A stretch of DNA of 64,000 nucleotides from RUG11241 sp964560085 (GCA_964560085.1 CAZLKF010000003.1:1-64000), one strand, 5' to 3'. Counted from the first letter of the stretch, positions 49,973 to 58,901 are shown. Made by a program: numbers and translations. Notes: generated by a model not told the origin, from the letters alone.

Positions 49973-50857
49973 TTAATCGATTGAAATTAGTTCATACTCA
50001 CGTATGCCAAGACCTAGATCAGCAGCCATTTCAACTGTATGGATAGCATTTTTTTCTTTCATTCGTTCTACTAAAGAATTTTTACCATTATCAGAAGAAT
50101 TAATGATTTGATCATAACAGCATTGATCAAGAGCTACAGGATCCACACTTGCAAAAATACCGATATCTTTCATTTCTGGTGTGTGGGGATTAGCATCGCA
50201 ATCACAATCAATTGAAAGATTGTTTGCAACATTAATATAAACAATATTTTCAGGTTTAAAATAATCAACCACTGCTTTATCAGCTTCGGCCATACTTTCT
50301 AAAAACCCATCTTGATCATCAATGTGATTCCACATTTCATCAGGATCTTTAGTAAACCCAACCGAATGAATCCAAGCTTTACCATTGCGTGAAGCAACTC
50401 CGATTGACATATTTTTTAATGCCCCACCAAAGCCACCCATAGCGTGTCCTTTAAAATGCGACAACATTAACATTGAATCATAATTATTAATATGGGATCC
50501 AACTATATTAACTCCCTTTAAATGTTTACCACCACTTATAGGGATTTCAATTTCTCCATCTTCATCTAAAATGTCGCATGGAGCAATGGCTTTAAAACCA
50601 TGATCTTCAATTGCTCGCCAGTGATCACTAACATTAAACCTTTTCCCACGATAAGCTGTACAATTTTCAACAATTGTTCCCTTTAATTTGTTAACTAAAT
50701 TTTTGATTAATTTAGGATTTAAAAAATTATGACCACCAGGTTCACCAGTGGAAATTTTTACTGCCACTTTCCCTTTTAATTCAACGCCTAAAACTTCATA
50801 AATTTTGATTAAACTATCTGCTGTAATTTCCTTCGTAAAATAAACTTTTGCTTTCAT
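49973..50857 (-). CDS. DUF362 domain protein
   Basis: 294 aa. It matches DUF362 proteins: VAVKISTGEPGGHNFLNPKLI near the start, the central GSHINNYDSMLMLSHFKGHAMGGFGGALKNMSIGVASRNGKAWIHS and DIGIFASVDPVALDQCCYDQI. The family is linked to redox or Fe-S functions, often with an extra ferredoxin domain; here no CxxCxxC ferredoxin cluster is present, only CDCDANPHTP. The reaction is unknown. RBS GAGGAGA. The rel promoter begins within a few bases of its stop. Confidence 0.85.
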   Translation of the reverse strand: MKAKVYFTKEITADSLIKIYEVLGVELKGKVAVKISTGEPGGHNFLNPKLIKNLVNKLKGTIVENCTAYRGKRFNVSDHWRAIEDHGFKAIAPCDILDEDGEIEIPISGGKHLKGVNIVGSHINNYDSMLMLSHFKGHAMGGFGGALKNMSIGVASRNGKAWIHSVGFTKDPDEMWNHIDDQDGFLESMAEADKAVVDYFKPENIVYINVANNLSIDCDCDANPHTPEMKDIGIFASVDPVALDQCCYDQIINSSDNGKNSLVERMKEKNAIHTVEMAADLGLGIREYELISID

Positions 50858-50881
50858 ATTGTCTCCTCTTTCTAAGATTAT

Positions 50882-51349
50882 TTATTTTGTTGCTTCTTCA
50901 TAAGTACGACCACTTAAGGTATAAATTACATTTCCATTATTATTATCATTAACTGTAATTTTATTATTATTTATATCACTTATATTAACAATAACTGTTG
51001 TCGTTAATTCTTCATAAGGTCCATCAATTTCATTTTCAAGGTTTGCTGGATAATAAACAGTCAATTTGTAAACATCATTCTTTTGATATTCAACATTTTT
51101 AATAATTCCTGCACCTCGACCAGCACCTGCATTCCAAATGCCAGCAAAATAAGTTTCATTCATTTCTTCGTACGAAAAGCAAACAAATTTACTCTTTTCT
51201 TCATCAGACCAATATCCTTTTAATTTTCCCCAAAGTTCATTAATTGGTAATTCTTTATCGATTGGCAACTCTTTCTCTTCTGAACCACATCCAACCAAAG
51301 TAAAACAAATTGTAAATAGTAATAACATTGTAAATATCTTTTTTTTCAT
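50882..51349 (-). CDS. Lipoprotein
   Basis: 155 aa. A signal peptide with lipobox LVGCG (Cys about 21) makes it a lipid-anchored surface protein. The mature part contains LWGKLKGYWSDEEKSKFVCFSYEEMNE and a beta-rich C-terminal half ending NGNVIYTLSGRTYEEATK. No known domain. The RBS is GGAGG. It follows a HEAT-like gene and shares its lipobox style with two more lipoproteins at 53.1-54.1 kb. Confidence 0.8.
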   Translation of the reverse strand: MKKKIFTMLLLFTICFTLVGCGSEEKELPIDKELPINELWGKLKGYWSDEEKSKFVCFSYEEMNETYFAGIWNAGAGRGAGIIKNVEYQKNDVYKLTVYYPANLENEIDGPYEELTTTVIVNISDINNNKITVNDNNNGNVIYTLSGRTYEEATK

Positions 51350-51363
51350 AAATATACCTCCCT

Positions 51364-51783
51364 CTATAAATTATCTAATATTTCATCTATATCTTTTTTG
51401 ATGAGTCCTTGCATTGTTTCTTTATATTTCATAACATCAATTGTTAACAATTTATCTTTTATTTGCTCATTTAATTCTGTTTTATACAATAATAAAGTAT
51501 GCAATGATTTTAAACATTGCCGAACCGCAGTTGACGTTTCATCATTCAATTCTTCAAGTATTTTGTCAATGTTCATATCAATAATGTTTTCATCATCCCA
51601 TTTTGCATTGGCACAAATAAGGCGAAACCCGCGAACCCTGGTATATGACATGTCAGAATCAAGCATTCTAATGAATTCATCAATATATTGATATAATTCA
51701 TTAGACTCACTAGCAGTTCTTTCTAAAGCTAAAAATTCATCATAAATAGCTTTACTATCTTTTCCATATAAATTATCAATCAT
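51364..51783 (-). CDS. HEAT-like helical protein, unknown function
   Basis: 139 aa, soluble, all helical in appearance. It has paired-helix character of HEAT or armadillo-like proteins (IDEFIRMLDSDMSYTRVRGFRLICANAKWDD, then ILEELNDETSTAVRQCLKSLHTLL). Related small proteins are sometimes annotated as SufBD-like without evidence. No catalytic motif. RBS AAAGGAGAG; 12 nt before the CDF transporter stop on the same strand, likely co-transcribed. Confidence 0.65.
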   Translation of the reverse strand: MIDNLYGKDSKAIYDEFLALERTASESNELYQYIDEFIRMLDSDMSYTRVRGFRLICANAKWDDENIIDMNIDKILEELNDETSTAVRQCLKSLHTLLLYKTELNEQIKDKLLTIDVMKYKETMQGLIKKDIDEILDNL

Positions 51784-51794
51784 GTTCTCTCCTT

Positions 51795-52679
51795 TTAATG
51801 ATGATGATGCTCTACTATTTCATTTACTTGACAATCATGATTTTCGCAATTCTCTTTATTATCTTCAACTTCAATTGTCACATGACCAATATGATATTTC
51901 ATCAGTTCTTGTCTGATATTTTCTTTTAGTTTGCATATATCATTGCAATCACTCACAATATGCATCGTTGCATAATTATTAACACCATCAATACTCCAAA
52001 TATGAATATGATGAATATCTTTTATATTTTTGTTTTTAAGTAGTTGTTTTCTTACTTCTTCAATTGAAATATTTTGAGGAATTTTTTCCAGAAACAAATC
52101 TAAAATAGCCTTAAAATTTTTAAACGAATGAATCAATATATATATAGCAACCCCAATTGACATTATTGAATCAATAATAGCAATTTCCGTAAATTTAATA
52201 ATAATTGATCCTATTAAAACAACTACCCATCCTAAAACATCTTCAAGCATATGTAAATTTACAGACTTTTGATTTAAAGAGTCACCATCTTTTGTAAAGT
52301 AAGCTGCAAGAAAGTTAATTATTACACCAAAAATAGCAAATATTAACATCCCATTATAGTTAATAGAAACTGGATTTATCAAACGCATAAATGTATGATA
52401 AATAACAAATATTGAACCAACAAACAAAATTGTTGTCGTAATAAAAGCTCCCAAAATAGAATATCTTACATAACCATATGTATAGCTATTATCAGGTTTT
52501 CTTCGGCTTTTTTTCTCAAGAAAATAAGATAAGCCTATACTTATGGCATCACCACAATCATGAACAGCATCAGATATTATTGCAATACTATTAGTAAATA
52601 TTCCCCCAACTAATTCAAATATTGAGAATGTTATATTTAAAATAAAAGCAATTAAAATATTTTTTTCAGTTTTTTTCAT
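51795..52679 (-). CDS. Cation diffusion facilitator transporter
   Basis: 294 aa. Six transmembrane segments, metal motifs SDAVHDCGDAISIGLSYF (TM2, HDxxD type) and LHMLEDVLGWVVVLIGS (TM5, HxxxD type), then a cytoplasmic CDF dimerisation domain (KNIKDIHHIHIWSIDG) and a His-rich end (CENHDCQVNEIVEHHHH). It exports Zn(II) or a similar divalent metal in exchange for protons. Its start overlaps the end of the MazG-like gene by 14 nt. Confidence 0.92.
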   Translation of the reverse strand: MKKTEKNILIAFILNITFSIFELVGGIFTNSIAIISDAVHDCGDAISIGLSYFLEKKSRRKPDNSYTYGYVRYSILGAFITTTILFVGSIFVIYHTFMRLINPVSINYNGMLIFAIFGVIINFLAAYFTKDGDSLNQKSVNLHMLEDVLGWVVVLIGSIIIKFTEIAIIDSIMSIGVAIYILIHSFKNFKAILDLFLEKIPQNISIEEVRKQLLKNKNIKDIHHIHIWSIDGVNNYATMHIVSDCNDICKLKENIRQELMKYHIGHVTIEVEDNKENCENHDCQVNEIVEHHHH

Positions 52680-53001
52680 TTCTTAAAACACTTTCTAGAA
52701 AAATCTTTTCCTTAAATCCACCACGTTTAAGTTTTTTCTCTTCTTTTACTTTTATAACATCTGTTAAAGTTTTATTTTCAATATTAGCTAGAGCGTCAAT
52801 CACTTCTAGCATGTCAGCTAATTCCTCAATTCTATCGGTTACTTCAGTTGCAAGTAATACTTCGTTATATTCTTCAAATAATTTTTTTTCTAATTGAGTT
52901 TTATATTCTTCTTGATTAAGAATTCTAGTAATTGCTTGACTCCCACTTTTCTCTATTATGTCTGGTATTTTATCTCGCACCAATTTATTATATATCTCCA
53001 T
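52666..53001 (-). CDS. MazG-like nucleotide pyrophosphohydrolase
   Basis: 111 aa. YNKLVRDKIPDIIEKSG at the start and EKKLFEEYNEVLLA ... RIEELADMLEVIDALA form the all-alpha NTP-PPase pattern (ExxE...EExxD) of the phosphoribosyl-ATP-pyrophosphohydrolase-like group. Such proteins often clean up aberrant nucleotides. A short KRGGFKEKIFLESV end is typical of this subfamily. Overlaps the CDF gene. Confidence 0.88.
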   Translation of the reverse strand: MEIYNKLVRDKIPDIIEKSGSQAITRILNQEEYKTQLEKKLFEEYNEVLLATEVTDRIEELADMLEVIDALANIENKTLTDVIKVKEEKKLKRGGFKEKIFLESVLRNEKN

Positions 53002-53069
53002 ATATTAACCTTCCATCATCACATTAAAATTATATCACAAAATAATTAATATATAAATGTTAAAAAAAA

Positions 53070-53084
53070 GTTGAATTAATCAAC
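53070..53084 (-). terminator. Terminator after lipoprotein gene
   Basis: GTTGA/TCAAC hairpin followed by eight U on the minus strand. Confidence 0.7.
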
Positions 53085-53109
53085 TAAAATTGGTCTTAAC
53101 TCAAACTTT

Positions 53110-53601
53110 TTATTCACCATATGGATTTTCATCAGACATAACAATTGCTAAATTGTAAGATGCATCAACCATATTAAGCTTTGTAGATTCGTCGGTCATA
53201 GTCACACTTATAGAAAAGTTACCAGCATCATTTATGCCAACCCAAGAAAAACTACCATATTCATCAAAACCTGTTTGATCTTCTGCATAAGCATTTGCTT
53301 TTTGTAACCCTTTTGATTTTAAATCATTCACATAAGCAACTACATCTTCAATTTTAGCATTAGAAACATAGGCATCAGCATATTTGGGAGTAGCTGACTC
53401 TTTTTTAGAACTCCACTCTATTTTGCCACTACCTTTGTATTCCATCCCACTCGGAATAAAATCGGCAATTGGAAATGCATAATTTTTATTGCCACCACCA
53501 GTAGTTCCACGATCATTTTCCGTTTCTCCACAACCTGTTAAAGTTAAAAATATTATAAATATAAATGTTAGACTTATTAACTTTTTAAAATTTTTTTTCA
53601 T
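53110..53601 (-). CDS. Lipoprotein (DUF6591-like repeat pair member 1)
   Basis: 163 aa. Signal peptide with lipobox LTGCG. The mature protein has SGMEYKGSGKIEWSSKKESATPKYADAYVSNAKIEDVVAYVNDLKSKGLQKANAYAE; a closely similar plan (GKGTIVDQKEDTSYESGQYMIYIKGADLESANAYVDKLYSNGYEI) is seen in the upstream gene, so the two are tandem paralogues. Both end with an antiparallel strand including AIVMSDENP / LVITFADMSE. No function is known to me; the family name is not claimed with certainty. Confidence 0.72.
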   Translation of the reverse strand: MKKNFKKLISLTFIFIIFLTLTGCGETENDRGTTGGGNKNYAFPIADFIPSGMEYKGSGKIEWSSKKESATPKYADAYVSNAKIEDVVAYVNDLKSKGLQKANAYAEDQTGFDEYGSFSWVGINDAGNFSISVTMTDESTKLNMVDASYNLAIVMSDENPYGE

Positions 53602-53614
53602 CTATTAATCCTTC

Positions 53615-54073
53615 CTATTCGCTCATATCAGCAAATGTTATCACGAGATCATACTTGTCATTGCCATCGTGTAATACAACAACCACCTTGATTGTACCAT
53701 CTTCGTTTTCATAACCTCTTTTATTATAATTACCTTTTTTTGGAGCTTCTAAATATTTCCCGCTTTCGCGAAACATATTTAAAATTTCATATCCATTACT
53801 ATAAAGCTTATCAACATAGGCATTTGCCGATTCTAAATCTGCACCTTTAATATAAATCATATATTGACCGCTTTCATATGAAGTATCTTCTTTTTGATCT
53901 ACGATTGTTCCTTTGCCATCGTATGGAATATTTGGAACATAACTGATATCTGTCGGCCACGTTTGACCAACTACTTTTCCCCCATCATTAGTTCCATTAT
54001 TTTCCTTATCTCCACATCCTACTAGAGTAAAACATCCAAAGGTAATTAATAATACTGTCATTAATTTCTTCAT
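53615..54073 (-). CDS. Lipoprotein (paralogue of downstream gene)
   Basis: 152 aa from ATG 54073, which follows GGAAGGAGGTAAGT; the longer frame (54112) lacks a ribosome site. Lipobox LVGCG. The mature region shares the YDGKGTI...Y(M/V)IYIKGADLESANAYVDKL plan with the next gene. It lies divergent from the LuxR-type membrane regulator, which could control it; that link is positional only. Confidence 0.75.
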   Translation of the reverse strand: MKKLMTVLLITFGCFTLVGCGDKENNGTNDGGKVVGQTWPTDISYVPNIPYDGKGTIVDQKEDTSYESGQYMIYIKGADLESANAYVDKLYSNGYEILNMFRESGKYLEAPKKGNYNKRGYENEDGTIKVVVVLHDGNDKYDLVITFADMSE

Positions 54074-54134
54074 ACTTACCTCCTTCCTATAAAACAATTT
54101 GCATTTTACCAAATAAATTTATGGTATAATAAAA

Positions 54135-54164
54135 TTGTTTAATTTAAATCATTAAAAGTATATA
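54135..54164 (+). promoter_or_regulatory. Probable promoter of LuxR-type regulator
   Basis: TTGTTT (54135-54140), 18-nt spacer, TATATA (54159-54164). The spacing is slightly long. Confidence 0.45.
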
Positions 54165-54184
54165 GTTTTTTTTAAAAAAAACAT

Positions 54185-54203
54185 ATACCCCAAACGGGGG
54201 TAT
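54185..54203 (+). promoter_or_regulatory. GC-rich inverted repeat before LuxR-type gene
   Basis: ATACCCC-N5-GGGGTAT, the only G/C-rich block in the area, lies between the promoter and the AGGAGG of the regulator. It may be an operator or an RNA hairpin limiting ribosome access. Confidence 0.5.
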
Positions 54204-54223
54204 TCATTTAGGAGGAGTTTATT

Positions 54224-55531
54224 ATGTTGAAAAAAATTGATGTTAAATATTATTTGTTAGCATTTCTTGATACTTTTAGTATATGGCAAATGGGCATTAT
54301 TTTTTATTCTTCAAAAACTTTAACTATAAATAATTTAGTTAATACTCCAGTCAATTTAAGCAATTCAATTGTCATTGTTTTTATTGGATATATTATCGGT
54401 ATTTTAGCTGTGTATTTGTTTCCTAAAAAAACAATTTTGATGGGAAGAAGTGTAATATTATTATCATTAATTGCAACAATTCTACTTTTTTTTAATATAA
54501 GTGCCACTTTGTTTTCAATTTTATATTACATTTTAACTTTCTGTTGTGTATTTTTTATCAGCATCAATATGAGTTTAATCATTAATTATTATAGTTTAAA
54601 AACAGCTCTCGTCAATACAACTATTGAAGCAATATTAGCACCATTTATAATAGCAATATGTCAAAATAATATTTTCCCTTTGTCATTTGCTGGTTTTAAT
54701 ATTGTTTCACTCGGATGTTTAAGCTTAATGTCCTTTGCTTTATTGAGAATTCCTCTTAACCATAACATTAAATTTGTCGAAAAAAATAATAAAATTGAAA
54801 TACCACCCAAGAAAAAAATAATTGGTATTGCTTTGATTCAATTAGTAACATGCCTTTTAACAGTTTTTTCTTCGTCAATGGCCGAAGCAATAAGAAACGG
54901 CGTCAGTTTAACTTATTTGGGTGGAGTTGTTGCTGGTATTGTTTTTCTGCTTTTTAACAAAAGGTTTAAAATATCGGCTTTCAAAATAACAAAATATTAT
55001 TTTGCTATCACTTCGATTGGCTTTGTAATTTATTTACTACCTTTTGAAGGCATAAAATATCTTTCATTATTTTTACAAGGTTTCAATTTCTTCATAATTG
55101 TTGCCGCACCATTTTTAATTTCGCACTTATTTGAAATTTATCCATCAAAAATAATCGCGCCTCTAACAACGGTTTTAGCATTAATATCTGTCTTTATTAG
55201 TTCAAGCATTATAGAAGCCTTTAGAAATAATCCAAATATGTTATACAGTTTATTTGCCGTTATATCTGTTTTAGCAACAATTATTTTTTTAGTAATGGAA
55301 CAAGAATTTAATTTCGAATACTATAATAAAAAAGTCAAATTTAATGGTTTAACAGAACGTGAAAAGGATGTTGCTAATCTCTTAATTAAAGGCTTTTCTG
55401 TTAAAGAAATAGCTAAAAGTTTGTATTTATCAGAACATACAGTTAAAGATTATACAAAAAATATTTACCGAAAATATGAGATTCATTCAAAATATGAATT
55501 AATCAATAAAGTTAATTCACAAGCGTTATAA
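54224..55531 (+). CDS. Membrane-embedded LuxR-type transcription regulator
   Basis: 435 aa. About ten to twelve hydrophobic segments fill residues 5-360, resembling an MFS-like membrane domain; the C-terminal ~65 residues are a LuxR/FixJ helix-turn-helix (LTEREKDVANLLIKGFSVKEIAKSLYLSEHTVKDYTKNIYRKYEI). This architecture is known from gut actinobacteria and some Firmicutes as membrane-bound one-component regulators. The signal is unknown. The gene is divergent from two lipoprotein genes and ends in a strong terminator. Confidence 0.88.
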   Translation: MLKKIDVKYYLLAFLDTFSIWQMGIIFYSSKTLTINNLVNTPVNLSNSIVIVFIGYIIGILAVYLFPKKTILMGRSVILLSLIATILLFFNISATLFSILYYILTFCCVFFISINMSLIINYYSLKTALVNTTIEAILAPFIIAICQNNIFPLSFAGFNIVSLGCLSLMSFALLRIPLNHNIKFVEKNNKIEIPPKKKIIGIALIQLVTCLLTVFSSSMAEAIRNGVSLTYLGGVVAGIVFLLFNKRFKISAFKITKYYFAITSIGFVIYLLPFEGIKYLSLFLQGFNFFIIVAAPFLISHLFEIYPSKIIAPLTTVLALISVFISSSIIEAFRNNPNMLYSLFAVISVLATIIFLVMEQEFNFEYYNKKVKFNGLTEREKDVANLLIKGFSVKEIAKSLYLSEHTVKDYTKNIYRKYEIHSKYELINKVNSQAL

Positions 55532-55548
55532 ATTGTAACGCTTTTTTT
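55522..55548 (+). terminator. Terminator after LuxR-type gene
   Basis: AGCGTTA/TAACGCT hairpin (loop of seven) overlapping the stop codon, followed by seven T on plus. Confidence 0.87.
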
Positions 55549-55555
55549 CATAAAA

Positions 55556-55577
55556 AAATTAGGTTTAACCTAATTTT
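55556..55577 (-). terminator. Terminator after XRE-membrane gene
   Basis: AAATTAGG/CCTAATTT hairpin with a U run on the minus strand at the end of the downstream regulator gene. Confidence 0.75.
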
Positions 55578-56139
55578 CTTCACAAGAGCCACCATTATCT
55601 TTAAAATATTTGTTAACATTTTCGATGCTATGTTCCATATTAGCCCAATCAGTTATATCCATCAAATAAATCTGCATTTGTTTGTTGCAATTTGAACAAT
55701 TAAAATATCCATCACTGCCAATAGTAATCATATAATCGTTATTCTCTATTGTACAATTAAGTGTTGCTGATTTAATTATTGTTCCAGATGAACTTTCCTT
55801 TCTAAAAACTGTAAACATTACGACGGCAATACTGCACAAAATAATCCAACCAATAATTAAAAAACCAATTACTTTCAATATTTTGATAACCATTCCTGCT
55901 AATTTTTCGGTATTACTCACCTTTTCAATTAAAACACCTTGAATATTGTTATCTAACATATCATCTAAACTAACATTAAATATTTTGGACAATTGTTGAG
56001 CTTGTTTAATATCGGGAACAGTTTCATCTAATTCCCACTTTGATATTGTTTGTCGAGTAACATCCAGTTTTTCAGCCAAATCCTCCTGTGTCAAATTAAT
56101 CTTTTTTCTTAGATTTAATATTTTATTTCCTAAACTCAT
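55570..56139 (-). CDS. XRE-family regulator with membrane helix
   Basis: 189 aa from ATG 56139 behind AGGAGAAAACT; the longer frame starts before it. A Cro/CI helix-turn-helix (about 1-60; ILNLRKKINLTQEDLAEKLDVTRQTISKWELDETVPDIKQAQQLSKIFNVSLDDML) is followed by one membrane helix (about 90-115) and a ~70-residue outer domain with CSNCNKQM. It may sense an envelope signal and regulate nearby genes. Located 113 bp from another XRE-membrane gene of the same direction. Confidence 0.88.
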   Translation of the reverse strand: MSLGNKILNLRKKINLTQEDLAEKLDVTRQTISKWELDETVPDIKQAQQLSKIFNVSLDDMLDNNIQGVLIEKVSNTEKLAGMVIKILKVIGFLIIGWIILCSIAVVMFTVFRKESSSGTIIKSATLNCTIENNDYMITIGSDGYFNCSNCNKQMQIYLMDITDWANMEHSIENVNKYFKDNGGSCEEN

Positions 56140-56269
56140 AGTTTTCTCCTTTCGCATATAATTCTATAATATTGAATGCATATATTCTACCAATTTTTCT
56201 TGGAAAATACGCAATTATTGTTAACATTTTAATTATAGCATAAGAGAATCATAATTAATATCTGCAATT

Positions 56270-57706
56270 TTATTCAATCGTGAATTCGGCTGAAATATAT
56301 AATCTATCTTCTTCATTAAAAGATTTGCTGCTATTAAGAAGAACATCTTTAACGATACGATAAGTTCCGCTCGTTAATTTTCCATATAAACTTTCCCAGT
56401 TAACATTAAATGTTAAAGTATTGTTTTTGTCAGGCCAATAAGCCATCGAATTCCAAGCACAGCTTTTACAGATTATACTTAATTCAACCCATTTATTATT
56501 TTCTTTTTTATCAAGGCGATATGAACTTCCATAAATATATTTATGACCACTAAAATCTAGTATTTTAATCTTGGCACTCGTACTAGTCAATGATGAAGAC
56601 TCTATTTCCATTGATACGTGATCCAAATCATTTAATTCAACTTCAGTGTCAAATTCTTCATTAAAATATATTTGATCGTTTATTTGCTCCCATGGTAAAT
56701 TATCAGTTTCACTTATACTCATTAAGGTAGATTTTTCAAAAATATTCTTTATATTATCAGAAAACTTTTCATAAGCATAAAAAGTAAATTCATATGTTTT
56801 TCCAACAACTAAATTATTGGTGTAATTAACTTTGACTTTATCTTTTTCTCCTTTGTTATTTTCAACAATGATATTAACAAATTCTGAATCATTTTTATCT
56901 AATATTGATTCTAATATTTTATATGTGCGAATGAAGTACTTGAAGGGATATTCTTCTTTTCCACAATAATTGCCATTTAATTTTTCAATCATATCTTCAC
57001 TGCCAATATAGATATCTTTATTACCATCTATCGTATTACAAAACATTATCGTATATCCTTTATTGTTATAAACAGATGTGCCACCATCATACATAACACT
57101 TTTTTGATTATTATTTAATGTAAATTGTTCGTCATAATAGCTTTTAATATCATTAATAGTTATTTGTTTATTGGTTAAGGCTGATTCAAGTGCTACACAA
57201 TTATCTTGTTTATTACAAACTTGAACATTCTCAACACCATAGTAATAGATTGTTCTATTATCATATGAAAATTGTTCTTCTAAAACAAAGCCCGGATCTA
57301 AATGACCAAAATACAGTTTATATATGTTTATTTTTGGAAATCGATTCTGCAGTGCCACAAATATTATAATTAGGAGAATTAGAATTACCATTATAAAAAA
57401 ACTAGCAATTATTTTTGACTTCTTCTTATCTTTTTTATTTTTTGTAATAGTATTAATTATTGCTTCATCTGAAGCCTTAATTAAATCATCAGTAGCAATT
57501 TTTTCACCATTCATCAATTCATTAACAGTAATATCAAATATTTCACATAATGGTTTATAAAATGAGACATCTGGCATTCTTCTGCCGTTTTCCCAATTGG
57601 AAATAGCACGATCTGTTACATTTAATCTATTAGCTAATTCTTGCTGCGTTAACTTTTTCTCACTTCTTAAATAGGCGATAAATCTACCAATCTTCTCTTG
57701 ATTCAT
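56270..57706 (-). CDS. XRE-family regulator with large extracellular domain
   Basis: 478 aa. An N-terminal XRE domain (about 1-60; FIAYLRSEKKLTQQELANRLNVTDRAISNWENGRRMPDVSFYKPLCEIFDITVNELM) precedes a charged linker and a membrane helix (about 97-118). The outer ~360 residues are beta-rich with four cysteines (VQVCNKQDNC, CKSCAW) and end with a strand pattern like an Ig-type domain (TFNVNWESLYGKLTSGTYRIVKDVL), reminiscent of the Bacillus bla-regulator/immunoglobulin-like DUF fold. An inverted repeat lies in its promoter region. Confidence 0.86.
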   Translation of the reverse strand: MNQEKIGRFIAYLRSEKKLTQQELANRLNVTDRAISNWENGRRMPDVSFYKPLCEIFDITVNELMNGEKIATDDLIKASDEAIINTITKNKKDKKKSKIIASFFIMVILILLIIIFVALQNRFPKINIYKLYFGHLDPGFVLEEQFSYDNRTIYYYGVENVQVCNKQDNCVALESALTNKQITINDIKSYYDEQFTLNNNQKSVMYDGGTSVYNNKGYTIMFCNTIDGNKDIYIGSEDMIEKLNGNYCGKEEYPFKYFIRTYKILESILDKNDSEFVNIIVENNKGEKDKVKVNYTNNLVVGKTYEFTFYAYEKFSDNIKNIFEKSTLMSISETDNLPWEQINDQIYFNEEFDTEVELNDLDHVSMEIESSSLTSTSAKIKILDFSGHKYIYGSSYRLDKKENNKWVELSIICKSCAWNSMAYWPDKNNTLTFNVNWESLYGKLTSGTYRIVKDVLLNSSKSFNEEDRLYISAEFTIE

Positions 57707-57751
57707 AACATTACCTCTTTAGATAATTATATATTAAATACAAATAATTGT

Positions 57752-57770
57752 CTCCACACAATTTGTGGAG
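57752..57770. promoter_or_regulatory. Inverted repeat upstream of XRE-sensor gene
   Basis: CTCCACA-N5-TGTGGAG, 7-bp arms, about 45-65 bp before the start at 57706 and overlapping the likely -35 zone (TATAAT is nearer to the gene). A probable operator for autoregulation. Confidence 0.45.
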
Positions 57771-57790
57771 TTTATTGTTTCACATAAAAA

Positions 57791-57808
57791 AGTAGATTTT
57801 ATTCTACT
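57791..57808 (-). terminator. Terminator after PNPOx-like gene
   Basis: AGTAGA/TCTACT hairpin with six U on the minus strand, overlapping the 3' end of the gene. Confidence 0.75.
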
Positions 57809-58206
57809 TCAATATCAAATGATCCTGCTTGTCCCCAACCAGTTATTCTTGTTGGTTTTAATAAGATAAAATCAGAACCTATACCACCATATTCCTCGTT
57901 TTCATTAAAAGCATCAGCATATTTCTGAGAATAAACATCCCGCAACTCCGTATTCTCTTCTGTCATTGTTGATCCAAGAAATTCAGCTTTTGCCTCAACA
58001 AAAAAATTATTAATTGCAAGACAACAATTATTATTTTTTTCTAATTGATGAAACTTTGTTGTGTTTTTACTTGTAAAGAACAAAATTCTGTTTTCATAAT
58101 AAACAGGACTAATTATGCGCATAGTAATGCGACTATCAGCTTCGGTTGCTAAAACTGCTGTATCTGCTTTTTTTACTGTTTCATAAAATTCTTCAATCTT
58201 TTCCAT
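57799..58206 (-). CDS. Pyridoxamine 5'-phosphate oxidase-like flavoprotein
   Basis: 135 aa from ATG 58206 behind GGAGGATAT; the longer frame is rejected. The split-barrel pattern of FMN/F420-binding PNPOx-like proteins is seen: FYETVKKADTAVLATEADSRITMRIISPVYYENRILFFTSKNTTKFHQLEKNNNCCLAI. Substrate unknown; such small members often act as general flavin reductases or heme- or drug-related enzymes. It is 22 nt from the XRE-zinc-ribbon gene upstream, so the pair is probably one operon. Confidence 0.85.
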   Translation of the reverse strand: MEKIEEFYETVKKADTAVLATEADSRITMRIISPVYYENRILFFTSKNTTKFHQLEKNNNCCLAINNFFVEAKAEFLGSTMTEENTELRDVYSQKYADAFNENEEYGGIGSDFILLKPTRITGWGQAGSFDIEVE

Positions 58207-58245
58207 ATATCCTCCATTTAACAATTATATTATACAACAAAAATT

Positions 58246-58830
58246 TTACACCTTCAATTTCAACAAACCATGTTTATTGCAATAAACACATATAATGCCT
58301 GCTCCTCGTCTTAAAAAACGATTTTCAGCCATACTTTCAGCATACAATTTAACCATTTCAAATCTGTCAGTTGTTACATATGCTATAAAGGAAATATAAT
58401 GTTCTTTCATCATTGGATGATTGACCATAACGTAGTATTCATTTTCAACTATTTCACAAGTAATTGTATCATTATCATCAATTTCTTCAGCAAGACATTC
58501 TGGTAAAGTAATACCGCAGCAAGAAATCATCGCGTTACCAACTGTATAAATAACATTTCCACAGATAGGACACACATATATTTTTGAATTCAAAATATTG
58601 GCATTTCTATTATTATTGCTAATACAATTCCCACTCATTAATTCACTAACTGATACATTCAAAGCCATAGCAAGTGGCTCTAATAATGTTATATCAGGCA
58701 ATCCCTTGGATGTTTCCCATTTACTGATTGTTTTATCACTGACATTAAGAATTTTAGCAAGTTCTAACTGAGTCATTTTTTTGTTTTCCCTTAATTTTTT
58801 TATCGTTTGCCCTGTAATATAATTATCCAT
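58246..58830 (-). CDS. XRE-family regulator with zinc-ribbon C-domain
   Basis: 194 aa from ATG 58830, behind GGTGAAAA. An XRE helix-turn-helix (about 5-62; GQTIKKLRENKKMTQLELAKILNVSDKTISKWETSKGLPDITLLEPLAMALNVSVSELM) is fused to a cysteine-containing domain (ICPICGNVIYTVGNAMISCCGITLPECLAEE, then AGIICVYCNKHGLLKLKV) that resembles a desulfoferrodoxin-like/zinc-ribbon fold. This combination is found in redox- or metal-responsive regulators. An inverted repeat overlaps the upstream region. Confidence 0.87.
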   Translation of the reverse strand: MDNYITGQTIKKLRENKKMTQLELAKILNVSDKTISKWETSKGLPDITLLEPLAMALNVSVSELMSGNCISNNNRNANILNSKIYVCPICGNVIYTVGNAMISCCGITLPECLAEEIDDNDTITCEIVENEYYVMVNHPMMKEHYISFIAYVTTDRFEMVKLYAESMAENRFLRRGAGIICVYCNKHGLLKLKV

Positions 58831-58854
58831 TTTTTTCACCTCTTTTAATATTTT

Positions 58855-58870
58855 AACATTGTGCAATGTT
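58855..58870. promoter_or_regulatory. Inverted repeat upstream of XRE-zinc-ribbon gene
   Basis: AACATTG-TG-CAATGTT, 7-bp arms with a 2-bp centre, 25-40 bp before the start codon. Fits an autoregulatory operator. Confidence 0.5.
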
Positions 58871-58901
58871 TAACACAATCAACTCATCGTAGAGTTCAAA
58901 A

